A model generated the notes under the pieces. The model was given only the letters and a program-made list of their open reading frames with translations, was not told where the DNA came from and did not search any database. From Reticulascus tulasneorum (taxonomy: Eukaryota; Ascomycota; Sordariomycetes; Glomerellales; Reticulascaceae): a stretch of DNA of 64,000 nucleotides. The stretch covers positions 1,488,001 through 1,552,000 of the forward strand of contig LSAX01000004.1 of assembly GCA_001557505.1 (NCBI GenBank), in the 5' to 3' direction. Of the stretch, positions 50,824 through 60,653 are shown piece after piece. The position numbers were made by a program, and so were the translations under genes. Within the stretch, counting starts at the first letter, position 1; the number at the start of each line of letters is the position of its first letter.

Positions 50824-53334
50824 ATGGCGACTCGAGATGGGCACAATATCCCGAAGAAGAAAATAAACACGTATGGGAAGACGTCGCGCAAGCGACCAAT
50901 GCAGTCGTTCCTGGACCTACGCAATGAACCGTTCCACGATCGAGATACCGGCAATAACATTTCTCCCAAACCAACCGCGTCTGCGCGTCCAGTCGCCAGC
51001 CTTCACTCGCCATCTACAGAGCCACCTGGACAATACCTCGTGACCGACCACAAGGAAGGTTCCCGTCACGAAGCTCTTGCGCTCGGTCAGCAACCCACAG
51101 GAAACGAAGATGTTCCAGGAAGAATTAAGAAGAGAAAACTACTGTCGAATCTTGGGAAGGAGTCAAAAGATCTGCCCCGCGAAGACGGTGCAATCTCAAT
51201 CTTGGCTTCGCGAAAGCCGCTTGATGCGGTTTCGGAGCCTCGATCAAGATTGACAGCGCCTAGACCTGCGACTGGCCCCAAACTTGATTCCAGAGGGACT
51301 GAATTAGTCAAGGGCAAGAGTCCGAATGTCAGACTTATACCTGAGACCGCCGCAAGTGCATCGATCAACACTACCGCGCGATCGAAATTGGTGCAAGCCC
51401 GGAGCGCAGTTGCCACTTCGCGACAGGCTGCTGTATCGCGTGCTGACTCTCGTACACCTGGTCCATCCACCAAAAGCTCTACAGAATCTGGCAGTGCACC
51501 TCTGAAGCCACATCGCCATTTGAAACGGATTCGGCTAATTGATCAGCTTGCATCCCAGGTTCAGGACAGCTCGGAGTCTGACTCCGATCAAAATGCTGAC
51601 ATGACAACCATTGGGGAAACTACTAGCACCAAGGTCCTGTCACCGGCGCCGCACACTACAACTGGCCATCCCCAGAAGCCTTTCCTCCGCCCTGGACCAA
51701 CTTCCAGGGGGCAAGCCCTTAAATTCACCTACGGACAACAGCGAACGATGCGTTCTGATGTTACTGTCTCGAGTGAAGTCCTTGCATCCAGTCAGCCGGG
51801 GCACAATATCGATCGGGGAGGAATGCTGACACCGCCAAGGCTAGCTAAATTACGGTCTTTATCGTTCAGCGACGATGAGCAAGACGAGGAATCCGCGTCG
51901 AAACCTGGGATTCGAAGTCTTCACGAGCTTAGACAAGCCGGGGCGAATCACCGTTTCGCAGATGAAATGGACGATTTGTTTGAAAGAATCGGAACGCCGA
52001 CAGCCGAGCCTTCGCGCATGAGACGGAATGCTCTGCTTGAACTGGGCAGCAAACTGCAGGAAAAGAGCTTTCTCCGCCAATTTTGTGACCAAGGGGCAAA
52101 AAGCAACCTGTTCAAGAAGATCGGAACCGAGGAGGATGTCATCAGTGGCTTTACTTTGCTTTCGGTGCTTCTTATTCTATTCTCTGCGTCATCTGCACCC
52201 CACCTCATTCCTCAACTTCATGCCGAAGGCGTAGTCGGGCTTTTGTCAAAACTTCTTGTTCTGGATGAAGACATCAGTGTCACGGCAACCCGGAGGAAGA
52301 GCAACCTATCGAAGAACGGGCAGGCGTCCATTAATACCTTGAAGTCCACTCTGCAACAGCTCGAGGTGTGGGGACTCGCCCCGCCACCGGAGCTGTCACC
52401 CAGAACGTTGGCCCTCAAGTTTCTCACCATATCTTGCTCAGCACCTGACTCTGTTGATTGCAGGGAGATTGTTGGTGGTGTCACCGACTCCCTCTTCGCG
52501 ATTCTGAGCACGTGCTCGGAACCTGATGGGTGGGAAATGCCGCGTGGCACGGCCCTGACAAGCGGCGGTATGGCACTATCGTTGCTTGAGGCGCATTCCA
52601 TTGCAGCCATGCAGTCAGACGCAGGGCAAACATGGACTAGTAACTATCTTCCGATAGTTGCAAATATTTTATCTGCCGTCCTACGACAACGGGCTGACCA
52701 ATCTGGCGATTTTGGGCTCATGGTGTTGAAACTGGCATTGAACACTACAAACAACAATCCTTCAGGGGCGACCGCTTTTAGCAAAGGAGAATTATTCCGT
52801 GATCTTGCGGTGGCTAGCTGGGGCTGGTTCGATACTCTGCAACAATCAGTTAGCGATGGCCAGTTCGCTGACGAGTCATATGGCAGACTGATATTGATGC
52901 TCGGGGTCATGATCAATCTGTCTGAACACTGTCCTTCGACACGTCAGTCTGTTCATAGCGGGAAAGAATCGGACGGGTCGCCGTTGGACAGGCTTGTAAC
53001 TGTATACCTCGACAATCGCGAGTCTACTGGAGAGGTGTGTGACCATTGTGTTCGCCGGAAGACATTCACTGACTTGAAACAGGCTGATTCTGTTGAAAAG
53101 ACGCAACTCAATGTAGCGTACGGCTACTTGGCAATCCTTCTAGGTTACCTGTGTCTCAATCCTCATGTCAGACGACAGTTCGAGGCGAAAAGCCTGGGCG
53201 GTGACATCAAATGTTTACTCGAGTCGATTCGTGAATTTATTGCATTGCACAGAAGACTAGACACCGACGAGCACGTTAGAAGCCTCCAAGCTCTCGTTAT
53301 TGATCTGGAGCACAGCTCCAGGCTTTCTGGATAA
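50824..53334 (+). CDS. Wapl-type cohesin release factor
   Basis: A single uninterrupted 836-codon frame. The N-terminal ~350 residues are low-complexity, basic and Ser/Pro-rich, starting with an INTYGKTSRKRP block like the N-terminus of fungal Wapl/Rad61 proteins. The WAPL helical-repeat domain begins near residue 362 (IRSLHELRQAGANHRFADEM) and runs to the C-terminus, with typical blocks such as DLFERIG, LLELGSKL and FLRQFCDQG, and NLSEHCP later. The protein opens the cohesin ring together with Pds5 in the nucleus. Absence of introns in so long a gene contrasts with its neighbours. Confidence 0.88.
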   Translation: MATRDGHNIPKKKINTYGKTSRKRPMQSFLDLRNEPFHDRDTGNNISPKPTASARPVASLHSPSTEPPGQYLVTDHKEGSRHEALALGQQPTGNEDVPGRIKKRKLLSNLGKESKDLPREDGAISILASRKPLDAVSEPRSRLTAPRPATGPKLDSRGTELVKGKSPNVRLIPETAASASINTTARSKLVQARSAVATSRQAAVSRADSRTPGPSTKSSTESGSAPLKPHRHLKRIRLIDQLASQVQDSSESDSDQNADMTTIGETTSTKVLSPAPHTTTGHPQKPFLRPGPTSRGQALKFTYGQQRTMRSDVTVSSEVLASSQPGHNIDRGGMLTPPRLAKLRSLSFSDDEQDEESASKPGIRSLHELRQAGANHRFADEMDDLFERIGTPTAEPSRMRRNALLELGSKLQEKSFLRQFCDQGAKSNLFKKIGTEEDVISGFTLLSVLLILFSASSAPHLIPQLHAEGVVGLLSKLLVLDEDISVTATRRKSNLSKNGQASINTLKSTLQQLEVWGLAPPPELSPRTLALKFLTISCSAPDSVDCREIVGGVTDSLFAILSTCSEPDGWEMPRGTALTSGGMALSLLEAHSIAAMQSDAGQTWTSNYLPIVANILSAVLRQRADQSGDFGLMVLKLALNTTNNNPSGATAFSKGELFRDLAVASWGWFDTLQQSVSDGQFADESYGRLILMLGVMINLSEHCPSTRQSVHSGKESDGSPLDRLVTVYLDNRESTGEVCDHCVRRKTFTDLKQADSVEKTQLNVAYGYLAILLGYLCLNPHVRRQFEAKSLGGDIKCLLESIREFIALHRRLDTDEHVRSLQALVIDLEHSSRLSG

Positions 53335-54175
53335 TGTATCTGGATATGACATATGTCCATGTTCGGAAGTTGGGGGACATATGATGGATCGATCTCCTGG
53401 CCCGGTTAGGTCAACCAAGAATGGGAAGGGCAGATGCCAGCTGCTGTCATCATGCGGACGTAGGAACGTTGGTTTGGATGTTGTCGTAGGCAGATACCCA
53501 GAAACATCGAGTTACTCGTGTTTGATAGTTATCCCCGTACCGAACTAGTTGCCTTCTATTGCGAGGTTGTTGGCCCGCCCGCCCGGGTTTCGCTATCAAC
53601 TGGATCGATCGTTATAAGCAGATACTTAGGCGTGCCAGTTCACTAGGTCATGGACGATCTCGGATATCATTGTTAGATCCCCTTAAGACAGTTACGCGAG
53701 ATCTACTGCCAATGTATCTTGCTGGCATCTTGAATATAAGCTCGAGGGCTGGATTTATGGCACCACCATATGCGGTAGTACGGGGTAGGTAGTCTTCCCT
53801 ATACTTACAGTATGCTTAAATAGCTACCTCCATGCCTATGGTGTGCTAACCCCCCCCCCCCCCCCCCCCCTTCTGGAATTGTGCATTTGGTGGTACATAT
53901 AGATCCCGAGTCATATCCAGGTTCAGACGGGCCTAGCCCCACCAAGATTAATCGTCATGCAACCCCGCAGAAGGGCAGTTTGTCGACTACCTAATTATTC
54001 TCCAGGTGGGGGTTCTATCTGCACTACCTCAAGGATTGTGCCATTCCCAACTCGCCTACTCGTCTTTCGGCATTCCAAATTCGTAGATGCTCACCTTTAG
54101 CCTCCTACCTTGTCCCTTTTAATACATCCCCTAGAGGAGAATCTTCAGGTTGAGTTGACTTCTCCGACCTGTTAA
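53335..54175. other. Intergenic region between Wapl and Rheb genes
   Basis: About 840 bp holding the 3' end of the Wapl transcript and the Rheb promoter. The only structure seen is a 21-base C run at 53850-53870. Confidence 0.55.
53850..53870 (+). repeat. Poly-C tract of 21 bases
   Basis: An uninterrupted run of C upstream of the Rheb gene. Its length may be inaccurate because homopolymers are error-prone in assembly. Confidence 0.9.
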
Positions 54176-54932
54176 ATGCCGTCGCCAAAGCAGCGGAAAG
54201 TAGCCATTGTCGGCAGCCGCTCTGTTGGTCTGTTTCTGATCTTGCCCACCTTACCGTTCTTGCTGTGTTGCTGATGTGCATTCTGTCATAGGCAAATCCT
54301 CCCTTGCGGTCCAGTTTGTTGATGGCCATTTCGTGGACAGCTATTACCCTACAATCGAGAACACTTTTAGTAAAACGATTCGATTCAAGGGGCAAGAATT
54401 TGCGACGGAGATTGTTGATACTGCGGGACAAGTATGTGCTTGTGCCCTGTCTTCCAATCGTGCGGTTGAACGAGGAGAGCCGCTTACAATCCCTTGGTCT
54501 AGGATGAATATAGCATTCTAAACTCGAAGCATTTTATCGGAATTCATGGGTATATGCTCGTATACTCGGTTTCCTCTCTCCCGTCTTTCGAGATGGTACA
54601 GGTCATCCGAGAGAAGATATTGAATCACCTGGTAGGCAACGACCAAGAATCATAATCAGGGTTACTTTAGGCTGACGATACTGCTATCGTAGGGCACGGA
54701 GTGGGTACCAATTGTAATCGTTGGCAACAAGAGCGATCTTCGACCAGAGCAACGCCAAGTGAGCACAGAGGAGGGTAAACGGGTAGCAGACAAGTACCAG
54801 TGCGGGTGGACCGAAGCAAGTGCGCGATACAACGAGAACGTCGGTAAGGCCTTCGAACTACTGATCGGGCAGATTGAGAAGTCACAGAATCCGAACGAAG
54901 CGGTAGAAGGTGGCCGGTGCGACGTTATGTAA
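54176..54932 (+). CDS. rhbA: Rheb small GTPase
   Basis: Exons 54176-54227, 54292-54431, 54503-54631 and 54693-54932 give 186 residues. Motifs are at canonical Rheb positions: P-loop GSRSVGKS (13-20) with Arg15 in place of the Ras glycine, effector region YYPTIENTF, DTAGQ ending at Gln64, NKSD (119-122), EASA, and a CaaX box CDVM (183-186) for farnesylation. Rheb activates TORC1 and in fungi also affects basic amino-acid uptake. All three introns have GT-AG borders and good branch sites. Confident identification; the symbol follows Aspergillus use. Confidence 0.93.
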
Positions 54933-55798
54933 TATATAAACATCATATCCATTCATCATATATCTGAACTGCTCTTGGTCGCAAAGTTGACGCCCCTATG
55001 ATCGATTATTGGTGAGTACTTCAAGCATTTTCTTGGCGTAATGCTCCGATTCCTGACCGGTGTGATGAAGATTTAGAAGGAAGCTCCCTCATCAAGGGGA
55101 TGATAAGGAGCACTCGTTGTGGATATGTGCGAAGATTGAAAGTCGAAACCAAACAACGTTACGAGTAGACAATATGACAGTGAATGAGAATTGGCGATCT
55201 TGGCAGGTCCAGACAATGGGCAAATTGCACCCCGTGCAGGTCTCCAATCCAATTGAGCCCGTGCTTTGCTGTTGCCAAGATACTCACGAGCAATTGCCAT
55301 TCCAATATCTACCACCCAGTAGTCATATTCATCTGGGCAGCGCAGTGCGTATAGTCATACTAGGTACGTACAGTAGTCCGCGCGCTTAAGTGGGGGTGCA
55401 TCTGCAGTAATCACGGCTGCAGTGCCGCCTCAACAAACTGTCCCTTGAAGCCTAACTAAGTTGCCATTACTTGCGGCCTGTCATAGCGTCGGAATTTACA
55501 AGTTTGGTTGCAAGCAGGGGCGATTGTCAAAGAAACGAGGCAGCCCGCGTTCGGCCAACTTTAGACTGCGACATATCCTTCCAAATGAGACGAGACACAT
55601 AACTTCCAATTTATCCCACACGATGCATGCCACCATGGCGTATCGGCATATGTGCTGACTGAGTTTGACCGAAAGTTTCATCCTGTGGCCGAAAGCACTG
55701 AGATTGCTCCGATCATATCCGACGTTAACTGTCAACTGACACTGACGGTCAGCTATTCAGCACGCACATGAGATGCTAGTACTGACTGCCACTGCGCG
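54933..55798. other. Intergenic region between Rheb and ZUP1-type genes
   Basis: About 870 bp without supported genes. Short open frames on both strands (for example 55117-55389 and 55496-55735) lack similarity. No RNA gene or repeat was recognised. Confidence 0.5.
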
Positions 55799-57595
55799 AT
55801 GGACGATGATCTTACTTGCCCCTTTTGTGGCTTCAAGTCCCGGGGCGTGGAGTATGAGATGCTTCTTGTAATCCATCCTCCCCCTGAAATTACATTTACT
55901 TGTCCCAAGCGTCTGACTTAATTAAACCAGCATCTGGAAACCTTCCATGCCGAAGGCAAATCTCCCTTCATCGCAGAGAACAGTGAGGGCGGATGCGGAG
56001 GACATGAAGGTTCATATGCCGAGTGTCCGGTGGATGGCTGCAGTGAGATCATCGCTCTTGTGGATATGGACTACCACATGGAACTCCATGCCGGCGAAGG
56101 TAACCAGCAACTAAATGAAGACGGGGTGGAATTGCTCATCACCGATGGCCAGCGTGATAACGACGAGGGACCATCTGGGATTCTTCACAGTGTCAAGGCT
56201 AATGGGCCTGCTCGTCAATCATCGCAGAAGCATAAGCAGAGATCGACGATACAGGCATGGAAGAAGTTGCTATCAATTCCCACGCATGGGAAACGGCATC
56301 TAGCTGCCAATTCTCGGGACTTGCAAACTCAGAAGCGACTCGGCGTAAGTGTTGACAGCTTATGGCGTGACCAGTTTCAACTAAGTCGTAGCGTAGAAAG
56401 CCGAGTTAGGCAAATACGCACATGAGCAGCACATGCCCGAGTGGCTCGTGTCATTGCTGCGCAAAGGCGGCGAAGTGAAAACAGAAGGTTTTATGAAATG
56501 GCTTGCCCTGCTCAGTCTGGCTCAGCACTGACGTGGACAGGCATCATTCCTGTGCTTGGACAGCTTCTCCAGCAAAGCAGGTCGACAGAATACGCGTATC
56601 TCTGTCACCCCTGTGTTCAGCATGTTTCCAAACTGCGCAGAGAAGGTAGCTTTACCCGGGACCGGGCTCCTATTAGGGCATCATTAATCAAGATCTAGGA
56701 GGCTTCTGTGGCTATCGCAACATTCAGATGATGGTATCATACATCATCGGCGCTGGTTCTAATGGGTCTATGCATTTCAACAACGAAATTCCTACTGTCT
56801 TCCAGATCCAGGACCTCATCGAGACAGCATGGGATCTGGGAATCAATGCCCAAGGCCGCATTGAAACTGGGGGGATTCGAGGTACGCGCAAGTACATAGG
56901 AACTCCAGAGGTAAGGCGACTTTTGGTGTGAATCTTGCCGACTACTTATGGTGGACCTGACGTATCCCTTCGTGGGTATAGGCGCAAGCTCTTTTATGTA
57001 GCTTAGGCATCCCGTAAGTCCTCTAACGATTGTGGTCAATCCACTGCACCTGATTACTAATAGAACAAAGCTGTACTGCCGAAGGATTTAAAGACAAGGA
57101 GGCCGGGAAATCAGAAGCAAGGCTAATGCGCGCGATCGAGCGGTATTTTCAACAAGGGGTTTCAGGCAAGGCTGCCATTTCCAAGATCGCCTACACTACG
57201 CTGCCGCCGATATACTTCCAGCACCCTGGCAAGTTATATTTGTGATTTGGTCTATTACAATATCTCTAATACGGCGAACAGGACATTCTCTAACCATCAT
57301 CGGCCTGGAAAAGCAGACGCATGGACCAATCAACTTGCTCGTGTTTGACCCCATGTTCCGTGATGCTGTTGGAATCTCCCGGCTCATCGGGCATGCGGTA
57401 CATCACAAACATCCGGAAGATGCCCTGAAACCCTACCGACGTGGCTCAAAGTACCTGCACAGGTACAAAGAATTCGAGACCCTTAGGTATGTTACGCACG
57501 TGTGTCAACAGGCGAAAAATGCGCAGCTTATGACATGGTTGCTTAGATTAGTCGACTTTATGGGTGTACTTGAACAAGAGCAGCTGGTATCTTGA
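55799..57595 (+). CDS. C78-family peptidase, ZUP1/Mug105 type, with N-terminal zinc finger
   Basis: Exons 55799-55867, 55931-56344, 56397-56487, 56541-56645, 56699-56910, 56982-57013, 57071-57228 and 57282-57595 give 464 residues; removing a further possible 60-base intron (57487-57546) gives 444. A CPFCG ... HLETFH zinc finger starts the protein and a second CPVDGC ... HMELH finger follows. The C-terminal half has the papain-like triad of C78 peptidases: Cys230 in GGFCGYRN, His362 in PGHSLTIIGLE, Asp383 in VFDPM. Relatives cleave K63-linked ubiquitin chains (ZUP1) or UFM1. The intron after exon 7 starts GCAAGT. It is convergent with the ITPase gene, with 52 bases between the stop codons. Confidence 0.87.
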
Positions 57596-57647
57596 CTGGA
57601 TATGCGAGGAATGTCGTGATGGATACCGCCTTGATAGTAGTGGAATG

Positions 57648-58530
57648 TTAGTCAAGCCGCTGCTCGGCAAACCAATTCTGCAGCTTCTTGAGCGCTAGAC
57701 TGCGGTGTGAAATCTTATTCTTTTCAACCTTGTCCATCTCAGCGTAACTGCTAATGGGTAAGCAGCAGCCCGAATGCAACGGAGAGGAAACTTTTGAACA
57801 TACGTCTGGCCATTGTGTTCAAAGATTGCATCCCAGCCTGCAACGTTTAGCGCTTCGTCCATAGAAAGCTAGATTAGCCATACTGACCAAAATTAGGAGG
57901 TCCTCGGGGAAGCACAATCTTCCCCTAGATCTGGTCAGTGCCGAATGAAACACGGTTCAGTCGATGAGAATCTTACCTTCGTGCGACCTTGAAATAGAAC
58001 TGGTTTGTGCCCTGGTCCTGGCGAGTATGCAAAGGTGCAGACTGCTTCCGCCGACTTGTCCTCATATGCTGCCAATAGGTCATTGAGTCCTTGATGACCT
58101 ATGGATAGGAAGAACCATTTGCTTCCCAAGGCACCGTCAGCTTGATGCACCGGCAGGCCGGATTACGTGACGGAGCTGCGTTAGGCAAAGTAAACCACAA
58201 ACATGTATGGACCGGGCATCCCGTTAAGAGCCGAAAAGCAAAGACTGGTGTCCTCGACCAGGACTGGTCCTTTCATCTGATAAAAGGTCAACATCGTCGC
58301 CAGATGGCCGGATAATTCTCTACCTGCTGTACTATTAATATGGAAAAGAATCGTACCGTATCTGCAGCTTTCCGACATTTGGCTTCCGTGACTTCCTCTA
58401 TGGTACCCTGGATTTCCTCTAGATCCAATGATTGGCTCCGAACCTCGATAGCAGGTTCGAGTATCGCCTTTACTTCCCGCAACTTGTTGGCATTGCCAGA
58501 TATGAAGTTGACGGATGGCGGAGTAGTCAT
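57648..58530 (-). CDS. HAM1: Inosine triphosphate pyrophosphatase (HAM1)
   Basis: Exons 58530-58357, 58276-58203, 58121-57977, 57924-57888, 57837-57804 and 57747-57648 give 187 residues, the usual length. Blocks in order: [16 protein letters not shown], the [20 protein letters not shown] active-site region, [32 protein letters not shown], and [14 protein letters not shown] at the end. The enzyme hydrolyses ITP, dITP and XTP to clear deaminated purine nucleotides. An in-frame upstream ATG at 58677 exists, but family alignment favours the start at 58530. All introns are GT-AG. Confidence 0.93.
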
Positions 58531-59168
58531 GTTTAAGACACGAATGGCAGTGGCATGAATTCCTTGGTGGCTTCTTGTGAGAAAGTACGTATGTATGGGT
58601 TCGTCTCGCCCAAAAATCCCAACGTCGTTACTTTGCGTTTCGTTGGCACTGGCGTTATGAGAGAGGTGAATTGGCAAAGCAAGATAACCCGATAGCTACC
58701 ACAAGAGCGGAGTATCGGGGTGGGAACACTTTTATATGCATGAACTTTAGCTGCCGATTATTCCTGGTCTACCTTAACCATCCGCTACCTCCACAAACTT
58801 ACAAGCCCGAGTTGTAAATGCTTCTAAAGATGGCGAGTAGCATCCTACGATGACCGCAGTTCAGGAACATGCTGCAAACGCAATGGTTCGTTTACAACTT
58901 TGTTGCACATGACTGGCCTTAGTGCCTGTGAGACTTGATGGGGCACTTGGCCAACATCCAAAACTGATCTATGTACTTGTCTATGATCGAGACCAGCGAA
59001 AGCATGCCACTTTGTCTAATTCAATGGTAAAGATCGATAACGTGGAGGCACAGAGTCCTGGGCGATAACACAATAAGTAGCCTCCAGGCGCGGTAGAACG
59101 AAATAGGCATCCCGCCATTCACTCTCTTTTTGTAGCAATTGCATGCGAATCGCGGAGGATAGGTGCAA
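58531..59168. other. Intergenic region upstream of HAM1
   Basis: About 640 bp between two minus-strand genes, holding the HAM1 promoter and the 3' end of FAP7. No further feature seen. Confidence 0.5.
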
Positions 59169-59830
59169 TTAACTATTTTCATTGTCCTTCTTCCATTGTT
59201 CGAGCCAAGCCTCAACTCGGTTTACATTGCTATCCATCTCATCCGACGAATTACTGGTAAGTTCAACCACGATTTGCTCGTCAAAAGCATCACGAGCCTC
59301 CTGGAGCAGAACTTCCATGATCTCCGAGTCCAGGTTCTCCTGCAGTTTCGCCTCGGGGTATTTTCTGCGATAGGTTTATGATCAGCAGAGCAGGACAAAC
59401 CTGGGAGTTAGGCAATACAATCCCCCTACCTAGCCGTCAATCGATCGAAAAGCGTGCTTGACTCCACTCGGAGTACGACGACCAGATCAATCCAGCTGCG
59501 TGGAAAAAGGTCGCATGCATGCCAGTCTATTAAGTAACCGCCTAGAGCAACCTCATCCTCGATTGCGTCAAGTAACTGTCCCCATTTCACCGTTTTAGCA
59601 ATACGGTATCTAAAGAGGAATTGATATTATCATCCAACTTGACTTACCTTATCTTCGTCGACAATCCAGCTCAAGTACTCACTGTCCCACCCTTCGTGAC
59701 ACTCACGATCCTTGACGATCTGGTTGATGGAGAGATGTTTCAACCCTGTACGCTGCGCCAGCATCTCACAGTGGGTCGTCTTGCCCACCCCGGGAGTGCC
59801 CGTGACGATGATGTTTGGGGATGTTCTCAT
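59169..59830 (-). CDS. FAP7: Fap7 / adenylate kinase isoenzyme 6
   Basis: Exons 59830-59648, 59575-59430 and 59364-59169 give 174 residues. The N-terminal Walker A motif GTPGVGKTT (residues 11-19) is followed by HLSINQIVKD, the DGYLIDWH-type segment (here GGYLIDWHACDLFP), LVVVLRVESSTLFDRL with the lid, and KYPEAKLQENLDSEIMEVLL. These match the AK6/Fap7 family, an ATPase that acts in nuclear 18S rRNA processing with Rps14. The frame extends upstream to a GTG at 59860, but the ATG at 59830 gives the conserved start. Confidence 0.93.
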
Positions 59831-60653
59831 TGTCACACTTGGGACCGTCCCTCCTAGCACTCGGGTGCTAGGCTGCCATGTAAATTCTCCTGTTTGAAAA
59901 AAAAAGGCCGAAGCAGAAAGTGGTTGGATTTAATGGCAGAAATTCCCATCAAACGCACTTATGTACTTTGGTTATTGCATCTGCATACCACCGTTTGCTG
60001 GCTAATTCGGTATTAGGGTTTCTCAGCATGGAGCATCACGTGGAAAGAGACCGAATGAGGTGGATATAGGTACGTATCAAGAGAAACCAGTAGCGCGGCT
60101 GTGCCTGCCTTCAGCGTCTGTGTGCTTTACACCCAGAACCCGGAGCTGCTTGTTGGTGGACAGGCAAGGATTATTCCATCAGAATGCGCAAACGCTCGAT
60201 GCTACACTAACTAATGGTACAATGCCCAAGCCCGCCGTAGTAACATGATGGGATGGAACGCAGAGGAAGCTGGCTAAGTTCATCCACACGAGCTGAGACA
60301 CCATTCCGGTCATCTGCATGATCCTCAAATGCAATCGGTAATATCCTTGGCACTCGACGCCATTAAATGTTGTTCTTCTACATTACCTGTGCCAAAACGA
60401 AAAAAAAGTGGTTAAATCGTCAGTCTATCTTGTAGAGGCGAGCCGACAAATGATGCTGGCTGGGCTGAAAGCAAACCCTGGAAACGACCCTCGAATTCAC
60501 CGCCAACAAAATGCGCAAATAAACGGGGTGATGTGCTGCAAGATCTCTCCGAGACTCCGAGAGCACCTCAGATCTCTTCGGCTGAGTCGAAACGTACGGA
60601 AGGCTAGGATGCAAGTACCCACTGGTCGAAAGGAAAAAAACGGCGCCCATTGC
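59831..60653. other. Intergenic region upstream of FAP7
   Basis: About 820 bp containing the FAP7 promoter and the 3' untranslated region of the myosin gene. Open frames here (for example 60060-60248 and 60420-60650) show no similarity. No repeats. Confidence 0.5.
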
